Origin: Bacteroidota bacterium
GTDB taxonomy: Bacteria; Chloroflexota; Anaerolineae; Aggregatilineales; Phototrophicaceae
Assembly: GCA_027492915.1 (NCBI GenBank)
Contig: JAPUDW010000443.1
Span: 1 to 32,641 of the forward strand
DNA: 32,641 nucleotides
Reading direction: 5' to 3'
The translations under genes and the position numbers were made by a program. Under the pieces are notes generated by a model. The model saw nothing but the letters and a program-made list of their open reading frames with translations, was not told the origin of the DNA and did not search any database. This document shows positions 24,005 through 31,674 of this stretch, piece by piece (positions within the stretch are counted from its first letter, which is position 1; each line of letters starts with the position of its first letter).

Positions 24005-25129
24005 ATGCAGAAACCGGAGCATGGCATCCGCCTTCCCAGCAGCGCACGCACCAGCACAGGCCAGGTGCGCCAGAACAATGAAGACAACATTCACCTGTGG
24101 GCAGGTGATGGTTTCGTACTGGCGATTATTGCCGACGGTATGGGCGGAGCCGCCGCAGGTGAGGAAGCCAGCCGAATCGCGGTTGAAACAATTAAAGCCG
24201 GTTTCAAACCCGATGACTCCGATGAAGCCCCAGTTACCGAACGCCTCCAGGACACCATCCACACCGCGAACTTAAACATCGTCCAAAAAGCCGCCAACTC
24301 GCCCGAAATGCGCGGGATGGGTACGACACTGACCTTAGCTTTTGTACGCGGCACTTATGCGACCTTCGCCCACGTAGGGGACAGCCGCGCCTATCTCGTC
24401 GAGCCGGACGACGAAACCATTACCCAGATCACGATTGACCACAGCTATGTGCAAGCGCTGGTGATGGCGGGGCATATTACGCCGGAACAGGCCGAAACAC
24501 ACTCGATGGGCAATGTGTTGTACCGTGCGCTGGGGCAAAATGAAGATGTGGATGTCGATATTTACTACAAGCGGCTGCACGTCGGCGACCGTCTGATCCT
24601 ATGTTCGGACGGCCTCACACGGCATATTAAAGCCAATGAACTTGCGAAAATAGCATTCTCTGACCCGAATCCGGATGTCGTTAGCCAGAAGATGATCGAC
24701 CTCGCGAACCAGCGCGGCGGCGAGGATAACATCAGCGTTATCGTGATTGCCGTCGAAGCTGACCCGACCGCCGTGCGCGATGACCTGAGCAGCTTGAGCA
24801 CCCCATATGAGGATGCAGATCGCGACGCGACGATTATCCTCAAGAATAATCCGCTCAAGCGTACCCGTGAAACGGTCGAATTCGCCAGTGCTGACCCGCA
24901 TGATACGCTGCGACTGCCCAAGCAAAAAACACAAGAATGGCTCGAAGCCCACGAAAACGGCACACCGGCGATTGATGAGGATGACTTCCTCCCTGACGAA
25001 CCGACTGAGCCGATCAGCCCGATTCCTGAATCGGAAATTGACACGCTCAAAGTACCGACTGCAACCCCAACCAACGCGAACCGCGATGGCGCCGACGAAG
25101 GGCGCGACACGTTAACGCCAGATCAGTAA
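24005..25129 (+). CDS. PP2C-family serine/threonine protein phosphatase
   Basis: A 374-residue phosphatase that removes phosphate from Ser/Thr using two metal ions. The family motifs are in order: VRQNNEDN (Asp27), ADGMGG (Asp44-Gly45), MGTTLTLAFV, AHVGDSRAYLV, ILCSDGLT and GGEDNISVIVI. All metal-binding acidic residues appear present, so the enzyme is probably active. A C-terminal extension of about 120 residues after the catalytic domain is acidic and low-complexity, rich in TP/SP motifs (PTEPISPIPESE), with no TM helix. ATG 24005 has AAGGAG 7 nt upstream. No kinase gene is adjacent, but it lies on the same strand 1 kb before the PBP, and PP2C/kinase pairs often control cell-wall synthesis. 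Confidence 0.94.
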   Translation: MQKPEHGIRLPSSARTSTGQVRQNNEDNIHLWAGDGFVLAIIADGMGGAAAGEEASRIAVETIKAGFKPDDSDEAPVTERLQDTIHTANLNIVQKAANSPEMRGMGTTLTLAFVRGTYATFAHVGDSRAYLVEPDDETITQITIDHSYVQALVMAGHITPEQAETHSMGNVLYRALGQNEDVDVDIYYKRLHVGDRLILCSDGLTRHIKANELAKIAFSDPNPDVVSQKMIDLANQRGGEDNISVIVIAVEADPTAVRDDLSSLSTPYEDADRDATIILKNNPLKRTRETVEFASADPHDTLRLPKQKTQEWLEAHENGTPAIDEDDFLPDEPTEPISPIPESEIDTLKVPTATPTNANRDGADEGRDTLTPDQ

Positions 25130-25142
25130 ATAAGCGGTGTTG

Positions 25143-25172
25143 TTGACACGGTTGTGCTATACACGCTATAGT
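25143..25172 (+). promoter_or_regulatory. Strong sigma70-type promoter
   Basis: A perfect TTGACA (25143-25148) and TATAGT (25167-25172) are 18 nt apart. Transcription would begin near 25179, well before the carbonic anhydrase, with an intrinsic terminator in between. Confidence 0.65.
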
Positions 25173-25178
25173 CTCTCG

Positions 25179-25329
25179 TATGCTTAGTCATTACTCCCCT
25201 TCCAGCTTCGTTTGTCCCGTGTGTTGTACACCATTTTTTAGCGTGCCTCTGACCCGTGGGAAGCCTTTGACGTAAGCCTAATTCTCTTTAGCGCCAATAA
25301 GCCGATCCTCATAAGGGGTCGGCTTTTTT
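25179..25329 (+). ncRNA. Candidate small RNA (about 150 nt)
   Basis: The segment is bounded by a near-consensus promoter (25143-25172) and an intrinsic terminator (25299-25329) and has no convincing ORF. It can form an extended hairpin: CTTAGTCA pairs with TGACGTAAG across one bulge, and inside it CTTCC pairs with GGGAAG. The GGGAAGCCTT motif on the 3' side recalls the GAGAAGCCTT segment of enterobacterial 6S RNA, but this is only a resemblance. It could instead be a leader for the carbonic anhydrase gene at 25376. Confidence 0.4.
25299..25329 (+). terminator. Intrinsic terminator
   Basis: AAGCCGATCC (25299-25308) pairs with GGGTCGGCTT (25316-25325), 10 bp with one G-U, followed by TTTTG. 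It lies 47 nt before the carbonic anhydrase start codon. Confidence 0.8.
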
Positions 25330-25375
25330 GTTTTCCGGCGTAATCGTTCATATGAGGTTCAAGGAGACTGTTGTC

Positions 25376-25957
25376 ATGAGCCAGATTCTCGATGAAGTAT
25401 TAGCAGCAAACGCGACTTACGCCAGCAATTTCGGTGAAAAGTCCGAACTGCCGCTGCCGCCGGCTAGAGGCTTCGCTATTCTCGTGTGTATGGATGCGCG
25501 AATTGATCCCGCCAAATTAGCAGGGTTGAGCGAGGGGGATGCGCACGTTATCCGCAACGCGGGTGGCCGTGCCAGTGACGACGCTATTCGTTCGCTGGTG
25601 ATCTCGCACAAGTTACTTGGAACAAAGGAATGGTTCGTCATCCATCACACCGATTGCGGGATGGAGTATTTCACCAATGATGTCATTACCGGCCTATTGG
25701 AAAAGAGCCTCGACACGGCAACCATAGATGCTGACGGCTGGCACGATGTCGGGCAAGGCCCCGGCTCAAGTGAGGGACAGTTCATAGATTGGCTGACGAT
25801 TAAAAACCAATCCGAAAGTGTAACGGCTGATGTCTCACGCATCCGTAATCACCCACTCGTTCCGCGCTCCATCCCCATTTATGGCTATATCTATGATGTC
25901 AAATCCGGCAAACTGCTGCCCGTACCCGAAGCCCACGCTGTAGGTCTGGCAAGCTAG
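25376..25957 (+). CDS. Beta-class carbonic anhydrase
   Basis: A 193-residue zinc enzyme that interconverts CO2 and bicarbonate. The zinc ligands are readable: Cys38 in CMDARID, then His91 and Cys94 in HHTDCG. The Asp40-Arg42 dyad of the family is present. [15 protein letters not shown] is the conserved segment after the first motif. No signal peptide is seen, so it is cytoplasmic. ATG 25376 has AAGGAG about 9 nt upstream; the frame stays open to 25328 but the extension is inside the terminator. Length and motif spacing fit the shorter bacterial Rv1284-like group rather than plant-type enzymes. It is flanked by intrinsic hairpins, so it is probably monocistronic. Confidence 0.93.
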   Translation: MSQILDEVLAANATYASNFGEKSELPLPPARGFAILVCMDARIDPAKLAGLSEGDAHVIRNAGGRASDDAIRSLVISHKLLGTKEWFVIHHTDCGMEYFTNDVITGLLEKSLDTATIDADGWHDVGQGPGSSEGQFIDWLTIKNQSESVTADVSRIRNHPLVPRSIPIYGYIYDVKSGKLLPVPEAHAVGLAS

Positions 25958-25980
25958 ATTCCTTGCTTCAGAAAGCTTCA

Positions 25981-26019
25981 GCAAGACCCTATTTTGTGCG
26001 GGACAAAGTGGGGTCTTGC
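25981..26019 (+). other. Long hairpin after the carbonic anhydrase gene
   Basis: GCAAGACCCTATTTTGT (25981-25997) pairs over 17 bp, with two G-U pairs, to ACAAAGTGGGGTCTTGC (26003-26019) around GCGGG. No T-tract follows, so it may be an RNA-stabilising or processing hairpin or a non-canonical terminator. Confidence 0.6.
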
Positions 26020-26047
26020 CTATTCGCGGTAAAAAGACAAATCCGTG

Positions 26048-26053
26048 TATAAT
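26048..26053 (+). promoter_or_regulatory. Putative -10 element for the PBP gene
   Basis: A perfect TATAAT lies 55 nt before the start codon; no good -35 is seen. Confidence 0.35.
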
Positions 26054-26108
26054 ATGCGCGTTAAGACAAACCATTTACTAACTTTGCGAGTTATTAGGGG
26101 TGGGGCGC

Positions 26109-29100
26109 ATGTCCGATAACCCGTCTAAAAAAGACGACATTCAAGCTAACAGCAAAAAAACCGGATGGCATACACCGCAAACCGCGACGATTGAACCGGT
26201 AGCCGTACCGGCGGTGAGACCACAAACGGGCAGCGGTTGGCGTGTACCTTCACTGCCACAAAACTTGCCAGCCCAACCTCAAAATCAGGGGGATTGGCAT
26301 CTGCCGCGCCCGGAAGATACGGTGTTTACAGAAGACAGTGAAACCGAAATTCCGGTTGAACGCAAAGAGATTATTGAATCGCGACCAGAAGATTTCCTCG
26401 ACAGTTTGCTGGCGACCGAAACCGAGGAAGCGGCGCCGACTGCAACACCTGCGATTGAAGAACCTGCCGCCGAAAAGACTGACTCGCAAAGTCTGCTGGA
26501 TTTGGAACTGAGCAGCGTGGTCGCAGCGACCGGCGCAGATGAAGACGACGAGGACGATGAAGACGCGTTCAGCATGAGCGAACTCATCGCGCTTTCCAGC
26601 CTCGTGGAGCAGCCACCCAAGTCCACAATTATACCGAAAACAACGATTGAACAGACAGGATCACAGCCTGCCGAAGTAACAGGTGAACAGCCCGCCGCCG
26701 ATGACCCTGCCGCTTACGCACGCCGCCAACTCGAAGCGCTGCAAGGCACAGGAACCAGCACGCCCACCGAAGTTGACCGCGACAAAGATGTCGTGCCGGT
26801 TGTGACCCTCGAAGATACCGGTGGCCTCGCCGCCAGTGACCCTGCCGCCTATGCCCAGCAGCAGCTTGCCGCGTTGGGAGGAACCGCCGCCGAACCCGCA
26901 GTAGCTGGCTTGACCGCGAAGCAGCAGGAGCTTGGGCAAAAGTTCCGTGATACCGAAACGCAGGTTCGCTCCTTACGCGCCCAGTACCAATCCGGTCAGT
27001 TAACCCGTGAACAGTTGCAAGAGCAGCTTAAGCGGTTGATGATTCTCGATGAGAGCAATACGTGGTGGATGATGGGTGTCGAAACCGACACATGGTATCG
27101 CTTCCAGAATAACGAATGGCTGGTTGCTACCCCACCCTACACCAATGATGCGCCCGCCGGACGGACACCTGCGCCAACGGTGACGACCAACCTTGACCCC
27201 AACGAGGTCATTCAGGGGTCGCTGCCCTACTTCCCAACGGGTGCAGCCGCGCCGCAAGTGGGCGGGTTCACGCAGCCGATTGATGGTGGCGAAACCGGCG
27301 GCTTTGGCATTACCGAAGAACTCGGTTTGCCGCGCCAGCATATCCCCATCCAAGACCCCGAACGCACGGTGGTCAACACAGCCGGTACGTATCTATCGCC
27401 CGTACAGTCAAATAGTGCGCCGACCGTGCCGAACCTGACGCCCTATAATCCGTCAACTGCTCAAACACAGGTTAACCCCGCTTATGACCCTTATGGTTAC
27501 GGGCCAGCCACCCCTGCCCCGATCCCCGGTCAGGCGGAAACCGCACCCGATTATGAAATTCAGGAAGAAGCGGGGCAAGTCTTTGAGGACGCAGCCAAGC
27601 GCCAGCAGCAGCGCACGATCCGTTTAGTGCTAACAGCAACTGCGCTGGGCGTCGGCGCACTACTGCTGCTGGTTGCCTGCGGTATCGGCTTCATACTGGT
27701 GCAGTACAACGGAATGGCGAGTCAATATCAGGCGCAGATTGCGGCGCTGGCGAACTACCGTCCGCAGTTCCAAACTGCACGGGTGTTGGACATCAACGGC
27801 AACCTGATTGCTGAACTCAACAGCCAGGACGGTGGCGCACGGACGACCGTACCGCTGGGTAAAATTTCCGAAGAAATGATTCATGCCGTTGTCTCGTTAG
27901 AAAATGAGCGCTTCTTCGAAGACCCCGGTTGGGACTGGGTGGCGATTGGCCGCGCGATTATCCAGAACGTCAGCGCGGGTTCGGTCGAGTCCGGCGCGAG
28001 CACCATTACACAGCAGATCGCCGAACAGCTTATCCTCAAGACACCGACCAACACAGCCGCGCTTAAGCTGGAAGAGTTGGTGATTGCGGCGGAGATTTCC
28101 AAACAGTACAGCAAGGACAAAATTCTTGAGCTGTACCTGAATGAAATTTTCTTCGGCAACCAATCGTATGGTGTCGAAGCGGCTTCACAGTTCTATTTCA
28201 ACACCAGCGCCGACAACCTGAATTTGCCACAGGCAGCGATGCTGGCAGGGATGATCGCCTCGCCGGTGCAGTACAATCCGGTACGGCTGAGTACAGACAC
28301 CGATGAACAATACCGCAACCGCCGCGCCGCGACCTTCGCCCGTATGGATTATGTGATCCAGCGTATGCAAACCGTGGGCTGCTTGACAGTGCGCCCCGGT
28401 GGGCAGCCCTTCTGCGTCGATGCCAATGTGGTGCGGCAGACGGTGGTACAGAAGGCACAGATTAACGCAGCGACCTTTAGCCCGCGCGAAGTCCGGTTTA
28501 AGTACCCGCACTTTGTCCAATTTGTCACCCAGTATATCGAGTCGGTCTACGGCTCTGGTGAAATGTACCGGCGCGGCTTCGTCATCAAGACCACGCTCAA
28601 CTCGGCCATTCAGGATGCTGCCGAAGCCGGTTTGAAGCAGACGATGGCGAACCTGATTAACACCGGCGTGAATACCGGCTCGGTCATGGTGACTGACCCG
28701 CGTAACGGTGCAGTCAAGGCGATGGTTGGCAGCCCGAACTTCAATGACGACACGATTGACGGACAGGTGAACGGCGCGCTGACATGGCAGCAGCCGGGTT
28801 CGTCCATCAAACCGGTAGAATATGCCAAGGCGCTGGAAGGCGTAGACGACAACGGTGACGGACGGCCTGACCGCTGGTATACCCCTGCAACAATCCTGTG
28901 GGATGTGCCGACGACCTTCCAGAACCCGTCATACACCCCCACCAACTTTGATAACCGCTATCACGGCCCGCTGGCGCTGCGCTATGCGCTGCAAAACAGC
29001 TATAACGTTCCGGCAGTCAAGGCTTACCAATTTGTAAGCGACGCTGGCTTCCGTGATATGGCAACCCGCTTGGGCTTGAGCTTCCCTGAAGGCGCAACTT

Positions 29101-30419
29101 TCGGCTTACCCACCGCGCTCGGCGCGACCGAAGTCACACTCTACGGCATGATGTCCGCCTACGGTACTTTGGCGAACAGTGGTGTGCGTGTGCCATTGTA
29201 TGTCGTGGACAGCATCACCGACTCGTCGGGGAACGTGGTCGAGCTGCCCGCCCGTGCCCAACCGGCACAGGTGATCCAGCCGCAAATCGCTTACCTGATG
29301 GAAAATATCCTGAGCGATGATACTGCCCGTGCGACCGCCTTCGGTGTGAACGGCCCGCTGACCATTAGCGGCATCCCCACCAGCGGTTATGTGGCGGCCA
29401 AGACCGGCACCACCAACGATGCCCGTGACCTTTGGACGATGGGCGCGACGACCAATACGGTCGTCGGGGTGTGGCTGGGTCGCCCAGACAACGCCGCGAC
29501 GCAGGTGCGTGACGGTGGTTACGGCAGCGCCGCACCGTTGTGGAACCGTGTCATGACCGCCTCGCTGCAAGTACAGGGGCGGCCAAATGCCTTCCCCAAC
29601 CCACCGGGCTTGATCCAAGCGCAGATTTGCGCCGATACCGGCACCTTACCACCCACAACCTGTTCCTCCCTGCGCACCGAATTGTTCGTGCAGGGGCAAG
29701 AGCCACCGTCGGCTGACCAAGCCTTCGTGCAGCAGGTGGCTGTCGATACATGGACGGGGTTACGCGCCAACGAATTCTGCCCCGATAACCGTGTGACCGC
29801 GACCGTCATCAACATCAGCGACCCGACCGCCGTGGCATGGCTGAACAGTCCACAGGGTGCGGCGGACGCGCAGCGCTTGGGCATCACCGCAGGAACAGTA
29901 ACGACTGTCCCGACCGATGTATGCAGCGTGAACACCGAAGTACCGATTGCGCGTATCCTATCGCCCACCGAAGGCCAGACGATCACCACCGGCCCGACCC
30001 AAATTTTCGGTTCGGCTTCGGCAACCCAGACGTTCAACCGCTACCAGTTGGAATATGCATCGGCTGTCCAACCGGATGTATTCACCATTATCAGTGGGCC
30101 ATCGACAACGCCGCAAAACAGCGGTGCGCTGGCAACGTGGAATACCCAGCAGCTTCCGAACGGCGCGTACATCCTGCGGTTAGCCATGTTCTCGAATAAC
30201 GGCGGCTATCTGTACCGCACGCTGAACGTCAACATAGTGAACGCCGTACCGACCACACCACCGCAGATCATCCAGCCGACATCGGAAATTCCGTTGTTCA
30301 TTACGGCAACACCCTTTGGTGGGGTGATTGATGGCAGCGCCCAAACACAGCCCAACGGCTTCGCGACGACTGCGCCACTGCCCTTCCTGCCCGTGGTCAC
30401 GCCCATAACATCGCCCTAA
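26109..30419 (+). CDS. Class A penicillin-binding protein with very long cytoplasmic N-terminus
   Basis: A 1436-residue bifunctional peptidoglycan synthase, far longer than most class A PBPs. Residues 1-500 are cytoplasmic: low-complexity acidic sequence (DEDDEDDEDAF near 145), two DPAAYAxxQL repeats (about 197-213 and 241-257), and a folded-looking module (about 268-342) with a helix (QSGQLTREQLQEQLKRLM) followed by NTWWMMG and TWYRFQNNEW. The TM helix is at about 504-531. The GT51 glycosyltransferase has Glu598 in ENERFFED and GASTITQQ. The transpeptidase has Ser898-x-x-Lys901 (SSIK), SYN at 964-966 and KTGT from Lys1098. An Ig-like domain (about 1278-1375) and a Pro-rich tail end the protein. 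ATG 26109 follows AGGGGTGG. It may be regulated by phosphorylation. Confidence 0.95.
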   Translation: MSDNPSKKDDIQANSKKTGWHTPQTATIEPVAVPAVRPQTGSGWRVPSLPQNLPAQPQNQGDWHLPRPEDTVFTEDSETEIPVERKEIIESRPEDFLDSLLATETEEAAPTATPAIEEPAAEKTDSQSLLDLELSSVVAATGADEDDEDDEDAFSMSELIALSSLVEQPPKSTIIPKTTIEQTGSQPAEVTGEQPAADDPAAYARRQLEALQGTGTSTPTEVDRDKDVVPVVTLEDTGGLAASDPAAYAQQQLAALGGTAAEPAVAGLTAKQQELGQKFRDTETQVRSLRAQYQSGQLTREQLQEQLKRLMILDESNTWWMMGVETDTWYRFQNNEWLVATPPYTNDAPAGRTPAPTVTTNLDPNEVIQGSLPYFPTGAAAPQVGGFTQPIDGGETGGFGITEELGLPRQHIPIQDPERTVVNTAGTYLSPVQSNSAPTVPNLTPYNPSTAQTQVNPAYDPYGYGPATPAPIPGQAETAPDYEIQEEAGQVFEDAAKRQQQRTIRLVLTATALGVGALLLLVACGIGFILVQYNGMASQYQAQIAALANYRPQFQTARVLDINGNLIAELNSQDGGARTTVPLGKISEEMIHAVVSLENERFFEDPGWDWVAIGRAIIQNVSAGSVESGASTITQQIAEQLILKTPTNTAALKLEELVIAAEISKQYSKDKILELYLNEIFFGNQSYGVEAASQFYFNTSADNLNLPQAAMLAGMIASPVQYNPVRLSTDTDEQYRNRRAATFARMDYVIQRMQTVGCLTVRPGGQPFCVDANVVRQTVVQKAQINAATFSPREVRFKYPHFVQFVTQYIESVYGSGEMYRRGFVIKTTLNSAIQDAAEAGLKQTMANLINTGVNTGSVMVTDPRNGAVKAMVGSPNFNDDTIDGQVNGALTWQQPGSSIKPVEYAKALEGVDDNGDGRPDRWYTPATILWDVPTTFQNPSYTPTNFDNRYHGPLALRYALQNSYNVPAVKAYQFVSDAGFRDMATRLGLSFPEGATFGLPTALGATEVTLYGMMSAYGTLANSGVRVPLYVVDSITDSSGNVVELPARAQPAQVIQPQIAYLMENILSDDTARATAFGVNGPLTISGIPTSGYVAAKTGTTNDARDLWTMGATTNTVVGVWLGRPDNAATQVRDGGYGSAAPLWNRVMTASLQVQGRPNAFPNPPGLIQAQICADTGTLPPTTCSSLRTELFVQGQEPPSADQAFVQQVAVDTWTGLRANEFCPDNRVTATVINISDPTAVAWLNSPQGAADAQRLGITAGTVTTVPTDVCSVNTEVPIARILSPTEGQTITTGPTQIFGSASATQTFNRYQLEYASAVQPDVFTIISGPSTTPQNSGALATWNTQQLPNGAYILRLAMFSNNGGYLYRTLNVNIVNAVPTTPPQIIQPTSEIPLFITATPFGGVIDGSAQTQPNGFATTAPLPFLPVVTPITSP

Positions 30420-30441
30420 AGAGGCAGCAATCACACGAAAC

Positions 30442-30476
30442 AAAAGAGGCATATCGTCGGATGCGCCTCTTTTTGT
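30442..30476 (+). terminator. Intrinsic terminator of the PBP gene
   Basis: AAAAGAGGC (30442-30450) pairs with GCCTCTTTT (30465-30473) and is followed by TTTG; it lies 22 nt after the stop codon. Confidence 0.85.
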
Positions 30477-30495
30477 TTACAAAAGTTTGAAAACC

Positions 30496-30559
30496 CGAAC
30501 CATCAAACCAGAATTTTTGTGCTACAATATATCTACTAGTGGTCATTTAATAAGTGATG
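30496..30559 (+). repeat. 64-nt dispersed module, copy B
   Basis: It aligns without gaps to the reverse complement of 10211-10274 (about 53 of 64 identical) and shares its end with 19073-19095. It contains TACAATAT, which could act as a -10, but no clear -35. It is intergenic. Confidence 0.8.
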
Positions 30560-30592
30560 TGTCCTGCTGCAAACACTTGCAGATGCCTATGT

Positions 30593-30620
30593 GTGCGGAC
30601 GCAGCGTTCTGCATCCGCAC
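30593..30620. repeat. Palindrome following module copy B
   Basis: GTGCGGACGCAG (30593-30604) pairs with CTGCATCCGCAC (30609-30620) at 11 of 12 positions, loop CGTT. It occupies the same place relative to the 64-nt module as the palindrome at 10151-10177. Confidence 0.65.
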
Positions 30621-30644
30621 CACCACCCTATAGGTGTTCTGTCT

Positions 30645-30690
30645 CCTGTTCGCCGTATTCCTTGGCGTACTTGGCGGTTTAAATCGCTTG
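30645..30690. repeat. Pyrimidine-rich repeat (complement of GCCAAGG type)
   Basis: TTCCTTGGCGTACTTGGCGG is the complement of AAGTACGCCAAGGAA-type units seen at 10055-10080. It comes after the module and palindrome in the same order as in the other copy. Confidence 0.55.
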
Positions 30691-30744
30691 GAGTCTCCAT
30701 GTTAAACATCTTTGTCTTATCTGGAAACTTGAGAATACACACGG

Positions 30745-31030
30745 CAGAGTCCTCCCTCGCTTCCGCCGAATCGGCAGAAGTTCCGGCAGATCTACGGGAG
30801 CCTTTCGCGGCGTTTGTGTCATTTCGGCAGTTGGCTCCCCTGCATCCGCCGAATCGGCATCGGCGGCAGCCATACGGGAGCGTTCTGCCGAAACTGCGCC
30901 ATTTCAGCGGATATAGCCGAAGTTCCCGCCGAGGCAAAATGACGATTCGGCGGATGTGAGCGAGCTTCCCGCCCGCCATTTCGGCAGGAAATGTGCAAAT
31001 GATGCAGAATTTTTGCAGTTTACGAATCAA
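30745..31030. repeat. Noncoding tract rich in interleaved CCGAATCGGC/TTCGGCAG motifs
   Basis: Repeated short motifs occur on both strands: CCGCCGAATCGGCA twice (near 30764 and 30847), TTCGGCAG or its complement CTGCCGAA several times, and ACGGGAGC twice. Short ORFs cross it on both strands but none has a ribosome-binding site or protein-like composition. It ends in AGAATTTTTGCAG. I read it as structured noncoding repeat sequence. Confidence 0.45.
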
Positions 31031-31035
31031 CCAGC

Positions 31036-31575
31036 TTAAGGGGTTGGCGGTTGGTCAACACTGTCGGGGTTGGTGGGTTCAACGGCAGCGGGTTTCTCGC
31101 GCTCATCACGCCAGCTTGCGATGAAAAAGAGGATCACGCCGCCCACAACCGCATGGTCAGCGATGTTGGACACATTCGAGACCAAACCCGGTATTTGGTA
31201 GTGAATGAAGTCTACCACATAGCCGTACATCAGCCGGTCGATGACGTTACCTAGCGCCCCGCCGCAGATCAATCCGGTTGCCAACCACATCAGCCGCTTT
31301 TCGTCGGGGATACGCGGGAACATGTACACCATCACAATGACCACGATAATCGCGATCACGGCGAAAATATCCCCCGCGTTCGGCAGGATACCAAATGACG
31401 CGCCGGTGTTGTGGCTGCGGGTAATCTGGAACAGTGGGCTAAGGAAAGGGATGATGCTGCGGCTCTCGTGCAGCACGAGGTTATCCACGATTAGGCGCTT
31501 GGTCACTTGGTCAAGCACCAGCACACTTCCGGCGATCAGGAGTAAGCGCAGCAGGCGGCGCAGGGTCACATTCAC
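31036..31575 (-). CDS. lspA: Lipoprotein signal peptidase (signal peptidase II)
   Basis: A 179-residue inner-membrane aspartyl protease that removes signal peptides from lipidated prolipoproteins. Four TM helices are visible. Conserved boxes are DQVTK (22-26), SHNTGASFG (54-62), GNVIDR with the first catalytic Asp113, VVDFI (120-124), and NIAD with the second catalytic Asp140. The GTG at 31575 gives the usual N-terminus length and has GGAA about 11 nt upstream; a second GTG is two codons later. The frame remains open to a TTG at 31632, which looks accidental. It has a short Pro-rich tail. The window contains at least two lipoprotein genes that would need this enzyme. Confidence 0.94.
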   Translation of the reverse strand: MNVTLRRLLRLLLIAGSVLVLDQVTKRLIVDNLVLHESRSIIPFLSPLFQITRSHNTGASFGILPNAGDIFAVIAIIVVIVMVYMFPRIPDEKRLMWLATGLICGGALGNVIDRLMYGYVVDFIHYQIPGLVSNVSNIADHAVVGGVILFFIASWRDEREKPAAVEPTNPDSVDQPPTP

Positions 31576-31674
31576 GGGGTCATTTCCATTCGTTATAGAC
31601 TTCCCAAAACGCGCAGGATTGTACCACAGCAAGAAGGGCAGGATGTGCCTACCTTAAGGAAATCTCTCAAAATT

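Noticed and set aside
30587..31030. Overlapping ORFs of 122 and 147 residues on both strands
   Set aside because: They cross repeated motifs and a palindrome, have no ribosome-binding site and no protein-like pattern.
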